DNA from: Deltaproteobacteria bacterium | GTDB taxonomy: Bacteria; Desulfobacterota; Desulfomonilia; UBA1062 | Assembly: GCA_018433775.1 (NCBI GenBank) | Contig: JAHDQN010000080.1 | Coordinates: forward strand, 1-64,000 | Reading direction: 5' to 3' | DNA length: 64,000 nucleotides | Shown: piece after piece, positions 25,301-40,300 of the stretch | How the letters are laid out: each line of letters starts with the position of its first letter | Position numbering within the stretch: position 1 is the first letter of the stretch | The notes under the pieces: model-generated | Database searches by the model: none | What the model saw: only the letters and a program-made list of their open reading frames with translations | What the model was told of the DNA's origin: nothing | Program-made: the position numbers and the translations under genes

Positions 25301-28300
25301 TCCGATGCCGCCTTCGGCCGGCGACGAGTTCGGATCGATGGTAAAGAGGCCTTCACCATCGGCGATGGAGTCACCTATGACAAAGGCACCGTGCCAGAAG
25401 GCATCCATACTGCTCTGCACCAGTCTCAGGTGATGCTGTCCCGGCGCGAGCGGGAGCAGATCGGTGGCACCGGCTGGGATCTCGAGTGTTTCGGCATCGA
25501 TGAACACCACCGCAACCGGGTACTGATCGATACTGGCCTCGATCGATGCATCGAAGCCCCGCCCCCTGATGGTGATGGCAGGCTGGTCGCCGCGGTGGAA
25601 TACTCCGCCTTCGACCGAGGTGATGACGGGACGCATCACCGCCTGCGCGGACATGGTGAACTGAAGCCGGTACGGTGCCCAGAGCGTCTGGCCACGGGTG
25701 TTGCGTGCGTCATTGACCCGGAGCACCAGGGTGCTTAAGGGCTCCTTCGCGAAATCGACGACGAACCGCCTGGCCGCCTCGCCCTGCCCGGACTCGAACT
25801 GAGGCGTCAGGGTAAAGGCTATCTCTTGCTCATGGAGCGTTTCCGGATCGAACCGCACCAGCTCCATGGCATTTTCAGCCTGGAGAGATTCAACGGTGAC
25901 CAGCTCGTTGAAGGTGATCGACAGCGGCTCATCCTCGGCCAGGGGCAGGGTTCCGCCCTCGGGCACACTCGACGCCATGACGAACGCGCCGGGGAGCTGG
26001 AAGATCCCTAGCCCCTCGCTGCCCCTGCCGGCAACGATCCGGTCGAGATAGACATCCAGACCCATCACGGTCTCGGTATTGCCCGCAGATACGACCTTGG
26101 GATTGCGGATGTCAGAGAGGTCGAAAACCACTATCCCCTTTTCCGCGGCAACGAACAAGGTCGTCCCGTAGAGCTTGAGTTGCACGGCCCGTCCTGGATC
26201 GTGCTGGAGGGTGCCGTCGAGCTTGAGGAGCATACGGTCTTCGGGCCGGTCTCGGTGCACGATCTCCACGCCCCGGCCGCCCAGCGCAGCAATGAGATAG
26301 TCGCCATGGGTAAGGATGTCGAGCACATTGCCCTCGAAGGGAATGAACGTCTGAAGGTAGGGATCCAGAAGAGATAGGGCCGTAACCATCCCGTCTCCTT
26401 CGTCCACGGGCTCGGCGCCGCTGTATCCTGGCCAGGTAGGCGGACACTCGGGTCCCCACACGCGGGCACTGTGATTGCCGCCGCTCATGAGCCATCCGTC
26501 AGCATAGTGCAGAGCGGTTCCGCCCTGCATACCGGCAAGCGAGCCCATGCCCACCGGATCGAAGGGGTCATTGTAATTCAGCACCTGGACATCCTGAGGC
26601 GTACCGTAGCCGGATACATCGAAACACCCTGTACTCGGAAGGCTTGCGTCCGAATGCGGCGAGGTCCTGACAGCGTAGAGTGCATAACCACTCTTGAATA
26701 CATCGGTGACCAGAGCCGGTCCGGCAAGGGCCTCATTGATGAACTGCAGGCCGTTGAGCTCATCCAGATTCAGCCTGGCAATGCCTCCCAGGCCGCTGGC
26801 GACGTATAATCTCTTGCGCTCAACACCATCCTCATGCTCCACGATCGGGAAGATGCGGATCGAATCGATCCCGTAGCTCTGCTTGAGGGTCGATGCCTGC
26901 TTTAGCAGGTGTTCTTCCTCATCGGTCAGGGTGCCGCCCTCCTCCTTGATTGCACCCAGGATCATGGCAGTGGCCTTGTGCATGATCGCGGCCCTGCCCT
27001 TGCCGTCGCTCGGCAGGGCGGACTCGCCCCCCACCAGGAGCGGGGCATAGGGGTCCTGGATGTCGAAAGAAGCCGCCCGCATGGTGTCGGGGAAATCAAT
27101 GCCCAGGATATTCTGCGTATCATAACCCTGATAGAGATATCCACCGTTGGTGACAGCCACACCCGTTGCCGGATCGATCCAGACATCACTCGGATAGACG
27201 AGATCGGGCCGGATGTTCGAGCACAGTTTCAGTCCATAGCCGAACCCTTTGTCGCCTTCGAGCCGCGTGGTGTTTCCATACCGATCCTCTCCCTGAACGG
27301 GCTGACGGCCGGAAACACCGCGGGGCGTGACGACCCGGATCAGCTCATGCGAGATCACCTCCACCCGGGAAACCGGGGTGGAGCCGATCGTGATCTTCAG
27401 GCTGTCCATCACTGTGTTGCCTGGCTCGAACCCGGCGCCCTTGATGGTGAGTATGGTCCCTCCTGTTATGGGCCCCCACTGCGGAGTTACCGAATCGAAC
27501 CTGATCGGCTCGTCCACAACGATGCCGCCTTTGAGCGTGATAGTCTGCCACAACCCCGCCTTCTCGACCTCGATCACGAGGTCGTACTGGCCGCCTGAAT
27601 GAATGGGAGGAACAGAAGCCGTGGCTATACCGACCCGTTCTTCGGTATCACTGGAGACGACCCCTTCGACGGTCGCTGCGACATCACCCACGTATATGCG
27701 GATGCGATCGGGGTCGAGCGGAGCACCATAGATGCCCACCTTTATCACACCGGGCACACCTGCCTGGATATGCCGTGGCATGACCGAATCAACAGCAAGA
27801 TCACCGACCTGCGCGCCACGATAAGTAAAGGCAAAACGCCGGTCCTTATCCAGCTCGTAGAGCACGATGTAGCCACTCTGCGCAGGCTTCACCGAGGCTA
27901 TCCCCGCCTTGACCACCACATCGAGCTGTTCGCCGACTCTCAGCCCCTGCTTGTCAAACCTGATGAGGGCCTCGTTCCCGGTGATGCTGACCGCGGCATC
28001 CAACGGACTGCCGTTCCCCCGGTATACCGCGAAACCTTCCACGTTGGCGGGATAGAGATCGATGGCCTTGTTGAAGTGTATGCGGATGTCTGCTGCGGCA
28101 TCGATCACGGTGTCGATGATCCGGTTTTCCGGTTCAACCAGGTGGATCTTCAGGGTTACATCAGGGATGACCTCGACAACACCGTTATACCCAATAGAGC
28201 CTGCACTGCCTGGTACGCCGCAGCCCGCTGCCATATAGCTGCCTGCCGCGACCACGTCGAGGAAATTGCCCCGATAAGAATCCATCCCAGCCGTCCTGAC

Positions 28301-31300
28301 CGGGTGCGCCGGGTCGGTCACGTCGACCGTCAGGATGCCTGCCTTGCCCAAGGCGAGGTAGGCAACCCCACCCTGAACATCCACGTCATAGACGAACCCC
28401 GCGTCATTCACCCGGGATACGATGCGCGGCACGGCCGGGTCGGAGATATCCACGATGACCAGACCGCCTTGGCCGGCGGCCAGGAATGCATACCGCCCCT
28501 GAACCACTACCCGGCTGGCCGGAACATCCAGGGTGCTCAACAGTCTGAACCCGCTCGCAGTATCGTTTTCGATGATATAGAACCCGCCGCTGCCTACGTA
28601 TTCGCTCTCAAGCAGGCGGTTTTCCCTGAAATCGAAGTCGCCTCCCACCACGATGTAGAGCTCGGGCTCGCCGGCCTGGGCGGGGAGCTGTTCGACATCG
28701 AGGGCTGTCCGGCTGCCCGGCAGGGCGAAGCGGCCACTCATGTAGAGCTTGGTGTGCAGATACGCATCGACAATGCCAAGGCCCTGGTTGCCCAGGGCGA
28801 TCACAGCCTTGTTTTGTGTGACATCGATGCCGCGGGCCACAGCACACTGCAGATCCAGCGAGGAGATGATCATGGAGCGGGATATGTCGAGTTGGTCGAA
28901 CGAGACCACAAAGAGCCTTGCATCAGTGAAGTACGTGCCGTTGTATCTTGCCGCCGTCACAAAGATGCGGTCCTGCCCCCGCTCGAAATAGCCGGAGAGC
29001 GACAGCGCCCAGTAGCCTCCGGGCAGAGAGACCTGTGCCAGAACCCGGTCGTCAATCTCGTCATTGTTTCCATCGATGAGTGAGAGCAGGGCATCGGGGT
29101 TGAGCGGATCGCTGCCCGTGGTAAGGTTCGAGGCGGACAGGTCATAAATCACGATGCCCCGGCTCCCTGCAGCAGCGATCAGGAAGTTCTGCGATGGATC
29201 GAGTTGGGCGTCGTAGATCCGGCCCTCGTCGAGAATGTTCGACTGGACGGGCTGGGTGTAGCGGAAGGCATCCTCGAGGATGTCGCACTGAAAGCCCAAG
29301 CGGCATACCCGGACATCCACGGGCCCGATGCGGCCGCCAGGGGTGATCACCTCGATGGTCTCGCTGTCGATCACCTTGATCTTGTCAGCTGCCACCGGGT
29401 AGTCACCGAAGAAGACCTCGATCCCGCTCGAGCAGGACTGCATACCCTGCCCCGTGATCTCCACCGTGGTCCCACCGGTCAGGGGGCCGGCGTCGGGTGA
29501 CAGTCCTCTGATGATGAGCGGCTCGACATACTGAACAGCACCGATGAGGGATACGACCCTGCCGCTGCTGTCCTGCACGGTCAGGGTGCCGGGGCCGGCC
29601 ATGTTGTCCGGAGCGCTGATCTGATATTCCACACCACCTTCCACCACCCGGGTGCCGATGACCGGGGCATCCTGACCGGAGATGGCAAAATAAGGGCTTC
29701 CCGATGCGTTTCTCAGGGTGACGAAGATCTGGCCGCCTGAGACATCGATCATCCAGGGATCGATATCGATGATCGCCATGGCAGGCCCGGTGGATGTCCC
29801 GGTAGTAAAGGGGATGACATGGTCGAAGAGCCCGACCGTACGGCGGCTCGATGGGACGCCCTTCAGGACGATCCGGTGCGGGGTGCCGGCTTCCAGATTC
29901 ATGTCCGGGTCAAGCCGGACGATCCTGGGATCTTCGCTGTCGATGGAGAGGCTGTACGCCAGGGGCACTCCGCCTGCAGTGCCGTCTTCCCTGATCAGGT
30001 CGATATAGGCGGCGAGCTCGGTCTCGCGCATGGTCAGTGGAATGGTGAAGCGCAACTCCGGTACGATATCCAGCGACACGGCCCGTTCGTTGTGAACAGG
30101 CGTGCTGCCCGCCAGGTCTAGGGTAAGCGTGTCAACGAAGCTCAGCGTAGAATGCCCACCGGTATCAACGGCGAACATCGCCACACCGTCATCGGTGTAG
30201 ACCATCCTTACGCCTTCCTGAATGCAACCCTGTTCGATCTTCATGGCATCCAGGAGCATGATATTCTCCAGCCTGCAGGCATCGTACAGGGCCAGATACG
30301 TATTAAAGCATTGAGGAGAGCCGTCTATCCGGCGTTGTGAGATATTGAGCACGGTGCTTGCCTGGGCGGCAAGGTCCTGCGTATCACCCGGGACTGTGAA
30401 GCCGAACCCATAATATTGTCCCACCCGCCGCAGGTGTTCAGGCCTCGACGCATCGACTACATCCAGGGCATTTCCTGTCCCATAGAGCGACTGCTGGACA
30501 AAGCCGGCACTCTGTGCATAGGTCGGTGCATACGTTCCGGCCTGGGGCAGCGACGGCCTGGTGATATCGAAGAGAACCCGCCAGGAAGAATTCCCGCACC
30601 GGGTATCCACATGCAACATATCACCGATCACCTCGATATCTGTGGGCACCAGCGGATAGGTGACACCGTTTATCATCGCCTGCCTGATCCGGGTGATGAC
30701 CGTTGGGTGCAGGGGATCGGCCAGGCTTACCACCACAACCCCGCTCTCACCCGCACTGACAAAGGCGAGCCTGCCAGCCGTGACAATCTTCTCCGGAGCG
30801 GTGTCGATCGGCAGCGGCACCTCGTAGAGGGCGGACTTGTCCTTGGGCTGAGGATTATCGGGTAAGGGCTCTGTCTCCCTCTCGTATACGAGCAGCCACG
30901 AACGCCCGTCGTGATCGGTTTCAATATGCGGGAATGGGTATCCCCGTGCTATGACATATACATATTCAGGCCCTAATGCCATGCCATTGGCCATGAGATC
31001 CTGCGGCAGGATCGAGTAGAACCCGTGCACCGGAGCGGCATCGGGGATCCTTTCGGGATGATACCGGACAAGTCCGATCCACCCCGGAGCATAGTAGTGC
31101 CTGACATATTCGGGATCATAGACGTGTTCAGGTCCTTTGACTCCGCTTCCCAGCACTCCCCGGCCCAGGACATATGCCAGGTTGAGCCTGGTATCGGCCG
31201 CCAGGCCGACAATAGTGCCCGCAGGCAGCTTCTGGGTGTCGGGTATATATCTCGTTGGTTCCCCTCTGGAAAGGGCCTCGAGTTCGGCCTTGATCTCAGA

Positions 31301-34300
31301 TGCGCTGTACGGGTTTTCGGTCTCGAGCACATGGTTGACCTCGAGACGTCCGTAGAACAGGGCGTTCATCAGCACGAACCGCCTGCCGAGCTCGTCTGTG
31401 ATCTCAACATCCACAAATCCCCGGTAGCCTTTCCCGTCCGGGTTTCTGAAATCTGGCACCACCCACTGCATGCGCTCGGCGCTGTAGAGCGACAGGTGAT
31501 CGTTGTCCACCCGGTATGTGACAGCCGAATCCGGATCGCCGCTGATGGTCGCTTTCAGCGTGATGCCGTTGTGGAACCCGTAGCCCGTGATCTCCACTAC
31601 ATCATTCGCGCCGGTCTGACTGGTCCGGACCACCGAGGGGTTGATAAAGGATATCTTGAGCTGGTCTACATAGGTGAACCCGCCGTAGACCGTGTCTTCG
31701 AGGCCGTGGTCGTTGATCACCGTCACTGCTGCAGGTCCGGCATAGTTCGGGATGGTCATGGCGTAGATCCGGTCAAACTCATCGACAGTGCCGGCAGGCT
31801 CCACCTCATCGACCACGATGGGCTGCCCGCCGATGAAAAGCTGCGGGTCTGTCCCAAAATTGAGCCCGCGGATCACCAGCTCGGTCCCGCCTTCGGTGCC
31901 TCCTGCTGCGATGCAGGCATGGTCACCATCCGCTCCAAGGGGACAGATCGACACGATATCCGGGGCCGACGCAGAACCTGCCGCGGACGTCCAGAACCCG
32001 AAGACATAGTCCCTGGCCAGGGCATAGCCCGAGATAGCCCTCAACCCTTGTTTGAGCCTGACAAAATACCGTGTGTTCGGGGCCAGTTCGAACTGATCGC
32101 TGCGGACAAGCTCGATGATCCGCCGGTTCGGCTCGCCTTCCCGCAGCTCATACGCGAGCTGGAACCGGGATGTGATATGCTCGCCGATGAGAACGTCGTC
32201 CTGGATCACCTCGACGAAATCCTCAAGAACCACATCCGGTCCCAGAACACCCGAGAGCTCTATGGTGATCTTGTCGAGATTGGTAGGCACATTATGCTCT
32301 CCGTAAACCGGGGAGTGGCTCAAGATAGTCAGCTCGGTGAACTCGATGCGGCCGATTCCGGACTTGCCTGCAGCAACCTGCATGCCGCCGCGGGCTAGGG
32401 TTACGCCGCGGGCCGCGAAGTTGTCTTTGCTCGCGAAACGGTGGGTCATGACCGGGATGGTCGGATCCCACGCTGGGTCGAGCTCTTTCTCGAGGTCGAT
32501 GATTTCCACGAGCGACTGGGCCGGGCGGTCTTCCTGGTCTGAATAGTGCACGGTCACATAGACCAGGTTGCCCTGGATAGTCACGTCGTACACCCCGTCT
32601 GGGACCAGGTCGGCCCGCGCGGGCTTCAGCTCGATGGTCCGCACCACCTCGGGGTGGTACGGGTCCGAGATGTCGATGATATTGATCTGCGACACCCCGC
32701 CGTCGCCTGCCATATCGGAGACGAAGAGCCGGTTGCCTGCCAGGTGGATGCGGTTGGCGACACCCATCGTATCCACCCCACCCACGATGGGCATGAGAGG
32801 ATCCCGGATGTCGGCCACCACAACCCCTTCGTGAGATGCCGCGATGAATGCGAAATTGCCCTGCACCTTCACATCACGGGCAAAACCGTTCGGTTTGATG
32901 AAGCTGACATGGTATGGTGCTTCGAAGGAGCTTATGTCGATGACCTGGACACCGCCGTGGCCGTTGGCCACAAACACGAGATCGTCCTTGAGATCAAGGC
33001 CGTAGACATCGGGATACGGCAGGTCCACACGGCCGGTGAGCAGATAGGGAAGACCGAGCTGGTACTCGCCGCTCATCGGCGTAAAGATCAGCAGCTCGGC
33101 ATCCGTGTTATCCAGATAGAGGTTCCCGCTTCCCTTCACGCCATCGAGCCAGTCTTTCTGTATCTCGCTCTTCATGGCCAGCAGGAATCTGTCTGTTCCG
33201 GTGTTGCTCTGGTTGTCGGAGTTCGGCTGGAGCTGCCGGCCGATCACCCCAGATTTGCCGGCGAATACTGCATGGGCGTCGCAGAAGATCTCGCCGATAG
33301 TGCCGGCGAACATCTCTGCTGAGCCGCTGAGCAGAGGTGAATAGACGAAGTAGTCGCCCAGGCCGTTGCCCTGCTCGTTGTCCGTGGCATCGAACAGCGC
33401 GATCCCGGTGTATTGCAGTGCGCCGCCGCCGAGCTCCTCGATGGTCTCGTTTCCGAGGCCCTGTTCGATCCTCATCGGATCGGCGCTCGCCCACGCCACG
33501 ACCATGGGGCCTGACCTCCCCTTGCCCAAGTATTGGTCTACGGCGGTGTAGTACACCTCATCCGCCAGGTCGAAGCGGCCTTCAGCCGGGCTTAAAAACC
33601 GCCTCTCGCTCAGGGCCCAACCCACTTCGTAGACGGCCTGTGCGTTCACGGTGTGATTGGGTGTCTGCACCTCAGCCACAGCCAGCACACGCTCGCGCAT
33701 GTGTCCGCCCCGGCGCAGTATATCTCCGCCCGAGAAATCCGCCCAGTAGATGTATGAGAAGTGATCCGGGTCGCTCACCGGCGTGGTGTCGCCCTCCGGC
33801 CTGACATCGTCACGGAACAGGTTCAGGGCGTATTCATCGAGCGTCACCCACTCGCCGCCCACCTGATGCTGCCGGTAGAAGGTCATGACGACCCGATCGA
33901 TCTCCCCTACATCTTCCACCCCCACTATGGCCCGGATGGGCTCCGCGGTGGTGAGTATCTCGTTGTCCACGGGAGAGAGGATCTTTACCTTGGGCACCAC
34001 GGTGTCCTTGATCTTCCCGATCAGGACCATCTGTGACTCACCGGCCTGGCCCAGGATGTCGTAGGCGACCGCCTGGACGATAAAGCCGTCCACGCCTTCC
34101 GGTGCATTGATGTCGGCACGGTAAAGGTGTGCCTGCCCGAACCCTCCGTCGGTCGCCGCCATGTTCTGATACACCGAGATCACGGGCTGAGAATCCACAT
34201 AGAACACCACCCGGTCAATGCCCTCGGGTCCGAGGTCGTCGTGCACCTCAACCGTGATGCCGATGGACTCGCCCTCGATGACTACGGCCTGACTGCTGTC

Positions 34301-37300
34301 GGGATCGACGATCCGTGCCGTGGGCGGTTTGTCTGCCGTGATGGTCAGGGCAAGCAGAACATTACTGAGCGATGACTCGTAGCCGTCGATATCCCGGGCA
34401 CAGGCCTTGAAGAAGACCTGCTCGCCAACGGGGCCTGCAGGAACCTGGAAATGGAAATTGAACGGTGCGGCACTGTCCTGCCCGAGCAGTGTGAAATCCT
34501 CCTGCTCCGGAACAGTACCGATTGCATACAGGAGCTCGGCGCTGTCCACTCCCGCCTCGGCATCGCTAGCCAGGACATTGAGCACGATGGGGCGGCCCTG
34601 GGTAATCTCGGTGATCTGTCCCAGACTGAACCCGCGATTGTCCAGCACGCGGATGCCGGTCACCTCGGGCGGGGTGTTGCGCACCAGGGTCACGGGCCTG
34701 GTCGCAACTGATTCGTTGCCGATGCCGTCGACGGCTACCGCCTTGAAAAGGAGCGCCAGCCGATCATCGCTTGATGCTGCGGCACGATAGGCGTCAAGGG
34801 TTTTTACCGGCAGAGTGCCGCTATACGGCGTACCCAGGAGCAGTGCTTCCTCGACCCGCTCGTCTTCGCTGAACTGGCCGTCGAGGTTCCGGTCGGCATA
34901 GAGCATGACCCGCACCGAGCTGACCCTCACGTTGTCCTGGACGATCAGGTGATACTGAAGCGGCCGCTTTTCAACCACAGTCGCGCCGCTCGATGCCGGC
35001 TGGACAACGTTGATGTCGGGCGCCTGGGTGTCCTGCTGCACATGGACATGGACCGGCACCGGGGTCTCCACGGTCCGCGGGATGCCTCCCCGCCGTTTTT
35101 CCGTGACCGATGCGGTCAGTGTGAGGTTTTTTCCGGCCTGCCCGTACGGCACCTCGAAGATGAACTCGTACGGATACTCGAGGTCGACCATGCTCCTGTC
35201 TCCCTGGGTGAGCCCGCTGATGTTCAGGACAACCCGGTCGACGCCCACGTCGTCGAGGGCTACGGTCTGCACCAGCAGATAGCTCCCCTCGGTGAGGGTA
35301 TGGTTGTCCTTAGGCTGTGCGATCTCGATGGTGGGAGGATCGTCCTGCATGACGAGCACAGATACGTTCTTGGAGACCGCATGCCCGTCGGGATCGTTGA
35401 ACTGCACCCCATAGGTGTCGATCGCCTCTACCGTCAGATCGACGCGGTTGTTGCCGGGATTGTCCGGATCATAGGCCGGCACCGGCACCGAGAAGTGATA
35501 GGGAGCATTCAGGAGCTTGAGCTCGTACGAGGGAGAGCCGCCGGGATAGTCCGCCCTCAGCATGACATACGCAATGCCCACATCGTCGAACGCATCCACC
35601 CGGACCGTGAGATCGGTCGACTCCACCACATAGCTGTCCTGGGCGGGACGGATGATATCGATCACCGGCCTCTCGTCGATCCGTATTATATAGGAATGCT
35701 CGGATTCCCTGCTCAGACTCGAATCCCTGACCACCACCCGTACCCACAGGTCATAACGGGCGATGTCCGCTGCGCTCAGACCCTCGAAGTGCGAAAGGAT
35801 CTCACTCATTCGGCTCACGTGCATGAGCTGGTCATACACAGGGGTGTCGATCCAGTCGGGATCGATGGGCTCGTAATCCCGGGCGGGGATGGTATCGATC
35901 GTCCTCACCAGCTCGTAGGGCGTCCTCACGACCGTTGATTGCGTGGTGAGCACACCGTATGCCCGGTAAATCTCGATCCGGTTGACCTTGACATTGTCAC
36001 GGCCCTGGACCGAGAGCGTGAAATCCGTGTTCTCGATGGGTCCATACGAACTCTGCGAGGGGCTCACTATCACCTCGGGCATCACATCGTCAGCTCTGAC
36101 CGCCAGGATGTGCTCATCCATGCCCGCAGCACCGTCCGAGTCGTAGACATAGGCGGTGATGGTCAAGTCCTCACCCGGCTGGTACAGGCCCGAAGGCATG
36201 GTGAGGAGATAGTTCCTCATCAGGGTGTTCACCCCGCTCTGCACGCCGTACTCATCCGCAATGTTTTTACCGTACCTGCTCTCCAGGCTGTCGTATATCG
36301 AGAGAAATGCCTCGTGCACCGCGCTCTGTCCGCCCGAGATGTCGCCGCCCACGCTCACTGACGACAGCGGCATCCCGTTGGCGAATACCCGGACCGAGTC
36401 TTGGGTGATCACACGGTCGTCTGCCGCCACGATGCCGACCTTGAGGCTCAGAGTCCCGGCAACGATCTCGGCCCCGTCCGCCGGGCCGGTTATGCGGATC
36501 TCGGGCACCACGTTCATGAGCGGATGAATCAGAAAAACGCGGCTGCTCGTGTTGCCATAGGTATCGACCACGGCGAGCTCATACTCGGTGGGTTCGATCT
36601 GGTCGAATACGATCTCGACCGACTCGCTCCGGCGGACGACCGGCTTGTCAGGACAGGAATAAGGATACGTGCGGGTGAACAGGGTCTCTGCCCGCTGGCC
36701 AGCAGAGAGGCGGTAGACCGAGAACTCCTTAAGCCCGGCGTCGTCGCTGAGCTCGCACTCCACCTTGCAGGATTCACCGCTCCTCACCCAGAACTCTCCT
36801 GCACTGAGCGAGACCGGGTCGGTGATCCTCTTGCGATAGACATTCTCCACCGGGTAGCTCGAGAAGGCAAGCGGTTTGAGCAGCGGGGCCTCGTTACGGT
36901 CGAGGAGACAGAGCACACTGCTCTGTGTGCTGTAGCCGCTCTCGTCGAGCGCCACGACGGAGATCTCAAGCTCTCCGCCCGAGTACTCGCGTGGTACCTC
37001 GTAGGGTATGGTATAGTCTTTCCGGTCGCAGGCACCACCGATCTCGCGGATCAGGCGTGTTTGGTTCTCGAGTATCCGGATGGTGCGGAGCGTCCGGGAG
37101 TTGTCCGAAACCCTCAGGCTCAGGTCGATGTTCTGGCACGGCACCAGCACGGTGCCCTGCCTGGGCTCGACGATCGCGGCCGTTGGGGCCTCGGTGTCGA
37201 GCATGACCGACCCGTTCGAGATCACGTCCAGTGCCACGGGCCCCCTCTGCGGGGAAAGGCGGTCGGTGGCGTGGACGAGCAGGGAGTAGCCCCCTATGGA

Positions 37301-40300
37301 CTGCTCGACCGGAGTGGGCAGAACCACCCCCGCGTACACCCTGGCACCCTTCTGGCTGCGCACGGGCCGCGACTCGATGAAGGCGGGCTTAAGGGCGCCT
37401 TCTCTCGACTCGTCGATGAGCAGCTCGACCCTGGGAACCAGACCGTCATCCGAGTATGACCTCCCGTCGAAGGTGAACCGGCCGATCCCTTCATCCCGGT
37501 TCAGGTCCACGCGGATCTGCCGGAGAAACTGCGGCGCACCGGAAACGGCCGAGAAGTCCGGGTTGATGACGATGAGGGTGGTGTTCTCGTCGATGTAATC
37601 ATCCAGGTGCAGCAGACCGCCCGCGGCCTGCTCGGTGATAATCTGTGCACCGCAGGGATCTTCGGAATAGATGGTCAGGCTGTAGAGGACGTCCGCGCTT
37701 AAGATGCCCGGATCGATCTCGAAATGATTCCTGGTCGCCGGAACGAGCGGGTACACGGTCATCACGCCGTTCTCGAAGGAGACATAGGGGTTTCCGTTGA
37801 TGGAGACCGCGCCGGCATACCCGTTCGCCTCGGGGTATGCCATGGTCACGGCAGGCCCGGCGTCCTGGGCCGTGATGCCGGCCGGACCTCTGTCTGCCTG
37901 GATGTTGTCCAGCGAGGTAAGCACCGGGAAGTACTGGTTATTCACGATCATGTCATCGCTTATCTCGACGACGTGAGACACCGGCTCGGCCAGCAAAAAG
38001 TCTCCGGAAGGCGACTTCCCGAAGAGCCCTACGGCTGGCGCCTTGTCGGGGAGCACCTCGAAGAGCCTGGTCTCCACGGACCGGTTCCCCGCAGTATCCA
38101 CGGCCTCTACGGTGATCGTGAACAGGGCCTTGGCATCCCCTGACGGCTGGGGATGCGGCAGGGCTATCGGGCTGTCCCCGGCCCCCGGGAAGGATACCTG
38201 GTCCTGTTCCAGCCCGCTCTTTTCCACGAGCACCGAAAACGCCTGGTCGTCTCCTGTCTTGAAGGAGACCGTGTACCCGGCCACGGCGATATTGTCGGTC
38301 ACGGACAGTCGCAGGTGTGCGGCGGTCTGCTCGTACAGGGGGGACACCGGCTCCAGAAGCCTGATCTCGGGCGCGGTGGTGTCGGCCAGTATGGTCAGCG
38401 GCACCCGTGAGGTCTCGGCCGTGTTGACGCCTTTGTCGCTTGCCCTCAGGAAGAGCTCGAAGGTCTCCCCCGCGTGCTCGATAAACGACCTGGGGATGCG
38501 GATGCGGCCCTTGACGTCCACCCGGTGGCGGTATGCCGCCACGATCGAGCCCAGGGTCCCCGGATTGGGAACGCGTATCTCCTCGCGCTTCTCGGTGAGC
38601 GCGAGGTATTCCCACTCCACGGCCTGTAGCCGGCCGTCTGTGTCCATGAGAAAAACCCCGATGCTGCCCGTGTCCACGAGGGTCTCGTCGTATGCGCTTG
38701 CCTGGATGTCGATGCTCTCGCCCGGGAAGATCTCCACGGCCTGCTGCGGGGCGATCAGGCTGATCACCGGCGGCTCGCCGTCGTCGAGTATCTCGATGCC
38801 GATCGCCTGCTCGGCCTGCTGCCCGGCACTGTCGAAGGCCCTCACCACAAGACGGACGGGCTCGGATGTGCCCTGGGGCTTTGTGGGAACGGTCAACACC
38901 ATGCTGACGTATCCGCCCTGGCCCTCGGCCTGCCGAATGTCCTTGCTGTCGAACGGCCGGTGCACGAGGACATCACTGCCCGAGAGGATCATGACCTCGG
39001 CCGACTCCACCTGCCGGTCGTCGGTCAGAACAGCGTTTACCGTACAGGACTCTCCCTCTGCGAACCGGGACCCTGCGGAAGGTGTGCGTATGGACACCTC
39101 GGGCGCCCGGTCGGTCTCGACCCGGTAGCAGACATCCTGTGAACCCTCGTTCCCGTAGATGTCGGTTGCCGAGATGGTGACGACCATTTCGGCCACGTCC
39201 GCGGGCACGGCAACGGCAACGCTGCCCTGGACGGCATCGGCTGACTCCGAACCGGTATACTGCCTTTCGAACACAACCGAGCCAAGGGCGCTTATGCGCA
39301 CGGATGAAACCAGGGAGTCGTCAACCGCCCTCCAGGCAAAGGCCGGACTCTGGCCGGCATAGAGCGGATCACTCACGGGCGGCTCCACGATGCTCACCTG
39401 CGGACCGACGCTGTCCATGACAACCGATGCATGGAGCAGGCACGCCTCGGACTCGTGCCCCATGGCGTCGAGCGCCCGGGCTTCGAACACGAGCTCGTGC
39501 CCGTCATTGCTCAGGCCGAGTTCGGCCAGGGAGAAGGTAAAGCGGTCTGAGACCACCTCCATGGGTACGAACCCGCCTGACTGGCCGTGGGTAATTGTCC
39601 GGACGGGTTCGGTCGATCCGTCCACAAACAGGCCGACCGTGAGCCCTGTGACCGCGCGGTCATCGCGGGCCACCACCTCGAGGTTCACCATGTCGTCGAC
39701 AAAGTACCGGGTCCGGTCGCTCGTAAGTGCCCTGATCTCGGGCGGCTGATCCTTGAACACCCCGATAACCGCACTCACCTCCGAGGTGTTCCCGGTCCTG
39801 TCCCGGGCAACGGCCTTGATGGGGTACCGGTCGAAGGGTACCCCATCGAGGTTTTTGAACGCGGGCATCCGCACCAGGACAAAGGCGGTGTAGGCATTGA
39901 GTGCACCTGGGAGCTGCTGGACCCTGAGCCCTTCTTCCTCGCCTACGGAATCAGCACTGTCGCCGGTCAGGAGGTACCCCTGGCCTTCGACCCTGCGGAT
40001 GCCGGAGAGGCGGACCTCGACCACGCCTACGTTATCGTACCCGGCAAGCTTGACCACGGCCTCTGTCTCCTCGACGATCGATGCTATATCGTCCCCGCTG
40101 TCGGTGGCGTTGATCGGGGGAGAGGTGAGATTGATCACCGGCGACTCCTCATCCCTGCCGAGGGTGGCTGTCACGGTCTCGCTCCGGACCACGTGCCCAC
40201 CGGTGTCGGTTGCCACCGCGCAGACAGAGAGGGGCTGTTCGGTCTCGATGGAAGACGGGGTCTGGTAGATGATGGCAAACGGGATCCGGTAATCTGAGCC

